Assembly: GCA_964473735.1 (NCBI GenBank)
Contig: CAYYQD010000060.1
Span: 1-10,115 of the forward strand
Source: JAADCS01 sp964473735
Lineage (GTDB): Bacteria > Hydrothermota > Hydrothermia > LBFQ01
Direction: 5' to 3'
DNA: 10,115 nt
Shown here: piece by piece, positions 6,622 through 10,115 of the stretch
Numbering within the stretch: the stretch's first letter is position 1
Layout: each line of letters opens with the position of its first letter
Program-made: the position numbers and the translations under genes
Notes under the pieces: generated by a model
The model's database searches: none
What the model was told of the DNA's origin: nothing
Seen by the model: the letters and a program-made list of their open reading frames with translations, nothing else

Positions 6622-7487
6622 TAGCCGAGGCCGTAGTGAATCCGGTGTCCCGATCCGGTGCCAGAGTCTATAGGAGGTTTGCTCCCCTCCTGAGGCGGCA
6701 CTTCACCCTGCGAACGGTTTTCACGGAGTACAGGGGCCACGCCTCGGAGATAGCCGCTGGGAGCGACGCGGACCTGATAGTCGTCTTCGGTGGGGACGGC
6801 ACCCTCAACGAGGTGGTGAACGGTCTGGTACATAACGTGCGTTTCCCCTTCGTGGCCCCGACCTTCGGTGGAAGCGGTTGCGACGTGGCCCGTAGCTTGG
6901 GCATAGAGAGGGAGCCGGAGAGGAGGGTCCGGGAGGTGCTCCAGCGTATGGAGAGCGGGGACGGGTACCGGATATACCTCTCAAGGGTGGATACGAAGTC
7001 CGGAGGCAGGTTCTTCATAGGGGTGTCCGACGTGGGGTTCGGGGCGGAGGTGGCCCGTAGGTTTGACAGGTGGAGGAGGTTGGGAAGGTTCGGATACACC
7101 GGTGCGGTTCTTGAGGCCCTGAAGGAGTTCGGACCCCGGAGGGTTCGCTTCCGGGTGGACGACGACCCCTACTCCATGGAGGTGATGATGCTGGTCTTCG
7201 CCCGTACTCCGTACTTCGGCGGTGGAATGCACATATCCCCCAACTCCGACCCCGTATCCCGCGAGGCGAAGGTCATAGTCCTCAAGAGGGTGGGAAGGCT
7301 CAGGTTCCTGCTCAACTTTCCCAAGGTGTACTCCGGGCAGCACCTGAAGATGAAGGAGGTGGCCGAGATCCCCGGTAGGAACCTCTACGTTGAGACCCCG
7401 GGCTTACCCGTTGAGGCAGAGGGGGAGTTCGTAGGTGAGACCCCGGCTGTCTATACCATAACCGAGGCCTACGTGAATTTCGTTTAA
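6618..7487 (+). CDS. diacylglycerol kinase-family (YegS/DgkB-like) lipid kinase
   Basis: The 289-residue protein matches the DAGK catalytic fold. VVNPVSRSG lies at residues 6-14. The nucleotide-binding motif GGDGTLNEVVNGL spans residues 58-70. The second catalytic loop PTFGGSGCDVARSLG spans 81-95, followed by a beta-rich C-terminal domain with VSDVGFGAEVARRF and YFGGGMHISPNSDP. Such enzymes phosphorylate diacylglycerol, undecaprenol or related lipids with ATP; the substrate cannot be told from the sequence. In most relatives the second loop reads G-T/S-x-N-D; here the Asn is Cys88, with Asp89 kept. The start ATG overlaps the ispH stop by 4 bp (ATGA), which argues for an operon and translational coupling. 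Pairing with ispH hints at lipid-carrier metabolism, but this is inference. Confidence 0.87.
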   Translation: MIAEAVVNPVSRSGARVYRRFAPLLRRHFTLRTVFTEYRGHASEIAAGSDADLIVVFGGDGTLNEVVNGLVHNVRFPFVAPTFGGSGCDVARSLGIEREPERRVREVLQRMESGDGYRIYLSRVDTKSGGRFFIGVSDVGFGAEVARRFDRWRRLGRFGYTGAVLEALKEFGPRRVRFRVDDDPYSMEVMMLVFARTPYFGGGMHISPNSDPVSREAKVIVLKRVGRLRFLLNFPKVYSGQHLKMKEVAEIPGRNLYVETPGLPVEAEGEFVGETPAVYTITEAYVNFV

Positions 7488-7498
7488 CCGCACTACCG

Positions 7499-7504
7499 TA
7501 GAAT
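7499..7504 (+). promoter_or_regulatory. TAGAAT -10 box of the mannose-1-phosphate guanylyltransferase gene
   Basis: TAGAAT ends 6 nt before the ATG at 7511 and forms the end of ACTACCGTAGAAT (7492-7504), identical to the 13-mer before the exported-protein gene on the other strand. GGAGGG (7505-7510) directly abuts the ATG. With GGAGG only one base from the start it is badly spaced as a Shine-Dalgarno sequence, and it would be largely untranscribed if initiation is at the normal distance from the box. Confidence 0.6.
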
Positions 7505-7510
7505 GGAGGG

Positions 7511-8518
7511 ATGCGTAGGGTCGCCCTCGTTATGGCCGGGGGAAAGGGGGAGAGGCTCTGGCCCCTATCAACCCCGGACCGTCCCAAGCAGCTGATACCT
7601 CTGGTGGAGGGTAAAACGCTCTTAGACTTGGCCTTAGAGAGGGTTGAGGGGGTAGCGGAGAAGGTCATATTGACCAACAGGAAGATAGCGTCTAAGGTGA
7701 AGGAGGAAAACGTCAGGGTGATAGTGGAACCCGTACCCAAGAACACCGCCCCTGCCCTCATATACGCCACCGCCCTACTCCACGAGGAGAGCGAAGGTCC
7801 CTTAGTTCTGGCCGCCCTACCCTCCGACCACTACATCCATCCCGTGGAGAGCTTCAGGGATACCTTAAAGAGGGCGTTCTCCGTAGCCGAAAGGTACGGC
7901 AGGATAGTGACCTTCGGGATAAGGCCAACCCACCCCCACACCGGGTACGGATACATTGAGCGGGGAAAGGAAGTGGAGGACGGGATATACGAGGTGGTAA
8001 GGTTCCACGAGAAACCGAACAGAGAGAGGGCGGAGGAGTACCTGAGGAGAGGGAGCTTCTACTGGAACTCCGGTATGTTCGTGTGGAGGAGCGACGCGTT
8101 CTTAGAGGAGGTGAAAAAACACGCACCGCAGATATACTCCCTCCTCTACAGGGATGGGTCCCTAACCTCCCCCGAGGAGTTCTTCGCAGAGGTGGAGGCT
8201 ATATCCATAGACTACGCCATAATGGAGAAGAGCCATAACATCCTCGTAATTGAGGCTAACTTCGGATGGACGGACGTGGGATCCTACTCCAGCCTGCGAT
8301 CCATTCTACCCGGGGACGAGCACGGAAACGCCTTCAGGGACGCTCCTCCGGGGGTCGTGGACTCGGAGGGAAATCTGGTGATATCCGGGGATAAGAGGGT
8401 GGTACTGGTCGGTGTTAGGGGTGTGGGGGTCGTGATAGAGGGGGATACGGTGCTGGTGGTGAATCTTGAGGAGGATCAGAAGGTAAGGGAGGCCGCCCGG
8501 AGGTTCGGGTCCGGTTGA
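7511..8518 (+). CDS. manC: mannose-1-phosphate guanylyltransferase (GDP-mannose pyrophosphorylase), short form
   Basis: The enzyme makes GDP-mannose from mannose-1-phosphate and GTP for glycan synthesis. Motifs in order are the nucleotidyltransferase signature GGKGERLWPLS (residues 10-20), EPVPKNTAPA, LPSDHYI with the metal-binding Asp, FGIRPTHPHTGYGYIE, the FHEKP sugar-binding motif, WNSGMFVW, IDYAIMEKS and FGWTDVGSY. At 335 residues it is the single-domain form and lacks the fused phosphomannose isomerase domain of AlgA/long ManC proteins. ATG 7511 begins right at the first beta strand. The gene is 23 nt downstream of the lipid kinase but has its own likely promoter. It is the sugar-nucleotide supplier in a block with a Wzx-like flippase. 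The symbol follows common use for this activity; paralogues acting on other sugars are less likely given the FHEKP/WNSGMF set. Confidence 0.92.
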   Translation: MRRVALVMAGGKGERLWPLSTPDRPKQLIPLVEGKTLLDLALERVEGVAEKVILTNRKIASKVKEENVRVIVEPVPKNTAPALIYATALLHEESEGPLVLAALPSDHYIHPVESFRDTLKRAFSVAERYGRIVTFGIRPTHPHTGYGYIERGKEVEDGIYEVVRFHEKPNRERAEEYLRRGSFYWNSGMFVWRSDAFLEEVKKHAPQIYSLLYRDGSLTSPEEFFAEVEAISIDYAIMEKSHNILVIEANFGWTDVGSYSSLRSILPGDEHGNAFRDAPPGVVDSEGNLVISGDKRVVLVGVRGVGVVIEGDTVLVVNLEEDQKVREAARRFGSG

Positions 8519-8526
8519 GTCCCCGT

Positions 8527-8532
8527 TATACT
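8527..8532 (+). promoter_or_regulatory. TATACT -10 box of gatB
   Basis: TATACT ends 9 nt before the preferred ATG at 8542. The spacer ACCTTCCCG has no purine-rich ribosome binding site, so a 2-3 nt leader is predicted. It lies just after the manC stop (8516-8518), inside the stretch that would be coding if the alternative TTG at 8515 were used. Confidence 0.45.
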
Positions 8533-8541
8533 ACCTTCCCG

Positions 8542-9912
8542 ATGAGGTTTTACCCTACCGTGGGACTTGAGGTCCATGTTGAGCTGAAGACGAAGAGTAA
8601 GATGTTCTGCTCCTGTCCTGTCGGGGAGTGGGAGGAGCCCAACACGGCCGTGTGTCCGATCTGTATGGGACACCCCGGTACCCTGCCCGTGCCCAACAGG
8701 GGGGCCGTCGTCTTCGCCGTCGCCCTTGGCATGGCCCTTGAGGGAGAGGTCTCCCGGGTTTCCCAGTTTTACCGGAAGAACTACTTCTACCCCGACCTCC
8801 CCAAGGGCTACCAGATAACCCAGTACTCCGTTCCAATAGTCAGGAACGCCCGGCTCCTGGGGGTGCGCGTAGAGAGGATAAACCTTGAGGAGGAGACGGC
8901 CAAATCCCTGCACGTGGAAGACGGGAGCGTCCTGCTGGATTTCAACCGGGCTGGTATCCCGCTGCTGGAGATAGTCTCCGCCCCGGACATAAGGGACCCC
9001 GAAGATGCTAAGAGGTACCTCGTAGCCCTGCAGTCGGCCGTGCGTTTTTTGGGCATATCCGACGCCCACATGGAGAAGGGACAGATGAGGGTGGATGTCA
9101 ACGTCTCCGTATCCCCGGATCCGGAGCGTTTGGGGACGAAGGTGGAGATAAAGAACCTCAACTCCTTCAAGGCCGTGGCCGACGCCATAAGGTACGAGAT
9201 AAAGCGCCAGAGCGAGGTCCTGTCCTCCGGAGGCGTGATCCTGCACGAGACCCGTATGTGGAACGGTAAGAGTACGGAGCCGATGAGGGTGAAGGAGACG
9301 GAGAGCGATTACAGGTACTTTCCGGAGCCCGACATCCCTCCCCTGTACGTGGGGGACGATGTACTGGAGGAGGCTAAAGGTATGCTGGTGGAGATGCCGT
9401 GGGATAAGGAGAGGAGGTACGTGGAGGAGGGAGTACCTTCACATCTTGCCAGCGTCATAGCGTACGACGTGGCCTTATCCGAGGCCTACGAGAGGGTGAA
9501 GGACGTAGACCCCAAGCTCACGGCCGACCTCCTGACGAACGTGGTCGTGGGGAAGTTAAATAAGGCCGGCAGGAGCCTTAGAGAGTTTGACGTCGTAGGG
9601 TTCGGAGAGTTCGTCAGGGCCTTCAAGGAGGGCAGGTTCATAAGGGAGTACCTCAAGGAGGGTATAGAGAGGCACATAAACGAGGGAGTACCCTTCGCCG
9701 AGGTGATAGCCTCCGCTCCCAGGTCCGAGGAGGTGGATGTTCGTCCCTTTGTGGAGGAGCTCATAAGGAACAACCCGAAGGAGGTGGAGAAGTACCGTAA
9801 GGGTCAGAAGGGTGTGATAGGCTTCTTCGTGGGACAGGTTATGAGGAGGTACAGGGGTAAGGTGGACCCGAGGGAGGTCAGGAAGGTGGTTGAGGAGATG
9901 CTTGAGGGATAG
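8542..9912 (+). CDS. gatB: aspartyl/glutamyl-tRNA amidotransferase subunit B (GatB)
   Basis: GatB is the tRNA-binding, kinase-like subunit of the GatCAB complex, which amidates Glu-tRNA(Gln) and/or Asp-tRNA(Asn). The 456-residue product opens with GLEVHVELKTKSKMFCSC. Zinc-type cysteines Cys23, Cys25, Cys38 and Cys41 follow (CSC, then CPIC). RKNYFYPDLPKGYQITQYSVP is the strongest GatB signature. Further matches are FNRAGIPLLEIVSAPD, MRVDVNVSV, KVEIKNLNSFKAV, HETRMW and ESDYRYFPEPD. The C-terminal helical and YqeY-like tail ends in GQVMRRYRGKVDPREVRKVVEEML. The frame is also open from TTG 8515, overlapping the manC stop as TTGA and adding nine residues. I prefer ATG 8542 because homology begins there and a -10 box precedes it. 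GatA and GatC genes are not in the window. Confidence 0.95.
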   Translation: MRFYPTVGLEVHVELKTKSKMFCSCPVGEWEEPNTAVCPICMGHPGTLPVPNRGAVVFAVALGMALEGEVSRVSQFYRKNYFYPDLPKGYQITQYSVPIVRNARLLGVRVERINLEEETAKSLHVEDGSVLLDFNRAGIPLLEIVSAPDIRDPEDAKRYLVALQSAVRFLGISDAHMEKGQMRVDVNVSVSPDPERLGTKVEIKNLNSFKAVADAIRYEIKRQSEVLSSGGVILHETRMWNGKSTEPMRVKETESDYRYFPEPDIPPLYVGDDVLEEAKGMLVEMPWDKERRYVEEGVPSHLASVIAYDVALSEAYERVKDVDPKLTADLLTNVVVGKLNKAGRSLREFDVVGFGEFVRAFKEGRFIREYLKEGIERHINEGVPFAEVIASAPRSEEVDVRPFVEELIRNNPKEVEKYRKGQKGVIGFFVGQVMRRYRGKVDPREVRKVVEEMLEG

Positions 9913-9954
9913 TACCCGTTCGCGTGCTATGGACGTTTGAGGTTCCGAACCGTA

Positions 9955-10115
9955 TTAAGGTAAGTGCCCCTTGAGTAAAGTGCTCCCTATCTGCTCAAGG
10001 ATAGACTTCGCCACGTCGTAGCTCGCGGTCCTTATATGGGTGCTTTTACCCTGTTTTACAGGTACCCTTATGTCTATTCTCCAGTCCTCGCAGGCTTTGA
10101 GTATGTCCTCCACCT
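9955..10115 (-). CDS. 3' end of an unidentified minus-strand gene
   Basis: An open frame enters from the right edge and ends at TAA (9957-9955), giving the last 52 residues. They begin VEDILKACEDWRIDIRVPV, continue KQGKSTHIRTASYDVAKSIL and end EQIGSTLLKGHLP. Codon use is like the neighbours (AGG, ATA, CTC) and no stop interrupts the frame, so I take it as a real gene end. I do not recognise the family. The segment reads as a soluble domain with a beta strand (RIDIRVPV) and a C-terminal amphipathic helix. It converges on gatB across a 42-bp gap that holds only a weak 4-bp hairpin (9941-9951) and no clear terminator. Confidence 0.6.
   Translation of the reverse strand, partial: VEDILKACEDWRIDIRVPVKQGKSTHIRTASYDVAKSILEQIGSTLLKGHLP

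Noticed and set aside
8515..8541. TTG at 8515 as gatB start
   Set aside because: The nine extra residues (MSPRYTTFP) are outside the family's conserved N-terminus and would place the TATACT box inside the gene; it cannot be excluded without transcript data.
8476..9246. 256-codon open frame antisense to gatB
   Set aside because: It lies opposite a gene with unmistakable GatB motifs. Its translation is rich in Gly, His, Val and Gln with no family resemblance, the usual shadow of GC-rich codon bias.
9941..9951. GGTT-CCG-AACC hairpin between convergent genes as a terminator
   Set aside because: The stem has only four base pairs and is not followed by a clear T-tract on either strand.

Overview
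The window looks like chromosome from a bacterium, probably a thermophile of an uncultivated lineage such as the WOR-3/Hydrothermae-like groups (inference). The DNA is GC-rich. Arginine is written mostly with AGG and isoleucine often with ATA. Proteins are rich in Arg, Glu and Val. One exported protein ends in a type IX-secretion-like sorting tail, and a GatB gene points to indirect Asn-tRNA/Gln-tRNA synthesis. I see no phage, IS element or CRISPR array, so this reads as ordinary chromosome with unusual expression signals.

Layout: 1-510 (+) is the 3' part of a Uma2-family nuclease-like gene, meeting tail to tail an Rrf2/IscR-type regulator (507-956, -). Immediately upstream of that regulator, on the same strand, lies tRNA-Cys (959-1032, -) with a TATAAT box. 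A GC-rich hairpin separates it from a large exported multidomain protein (1098-2720, -). A 48-bp divergent spacer follows. The plus strand then carries two MOP-superfamily flippases in tandem, a Wzx-like polysaccharide exporter (2769-4145) and MurJ (4160-5479). Next is a 212-bp AT-richer gap with inverted repeats, then ispH (5692-6621), a YegS/DAGK-type lipid kinase (6618-7487, overlapping ispH by 4 bp), a short mannose-1-phosphate guanylyltransferase (7511-8518) and gatB (8542-9912). The right edge holds the 3' end of an unidentified minus-strand gene (9955-10115).

Functional theme: most of the plus-strand block serves the cell envelope. IspH supplies isoprenoid precursors for the undecaprenyl carrier, MurJ flips lipid II, the Wzx-like protein flips polysaccharide-lipid intermediates, ManC makes GDP-mannose, and the lipid kinase may act in phospholipid metabolism. 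GatB belongs to translation.

The strongest unusual observation concerns gene expression. Almost every gene start lacks a properly spaced Shine-Dalgarno sequence and instead has a TANNNT -10 hexamer (TAGAAT, TAAAAT or TATACT) ending only 6-11 nt before the start codon, as expected for leaderless or near-leaderless mRNAs. Two of these boxes, 4.8 kb apart and on opposite strands, share the identical 13-mer ACTACCGTAGAAT, and a third shares CCGTAGAAT. The Rrf2-type gene starts two nucleotides past the mature tRNA-Cys end, so tRNA 3' processing alone would make it a leaderless mRNA.
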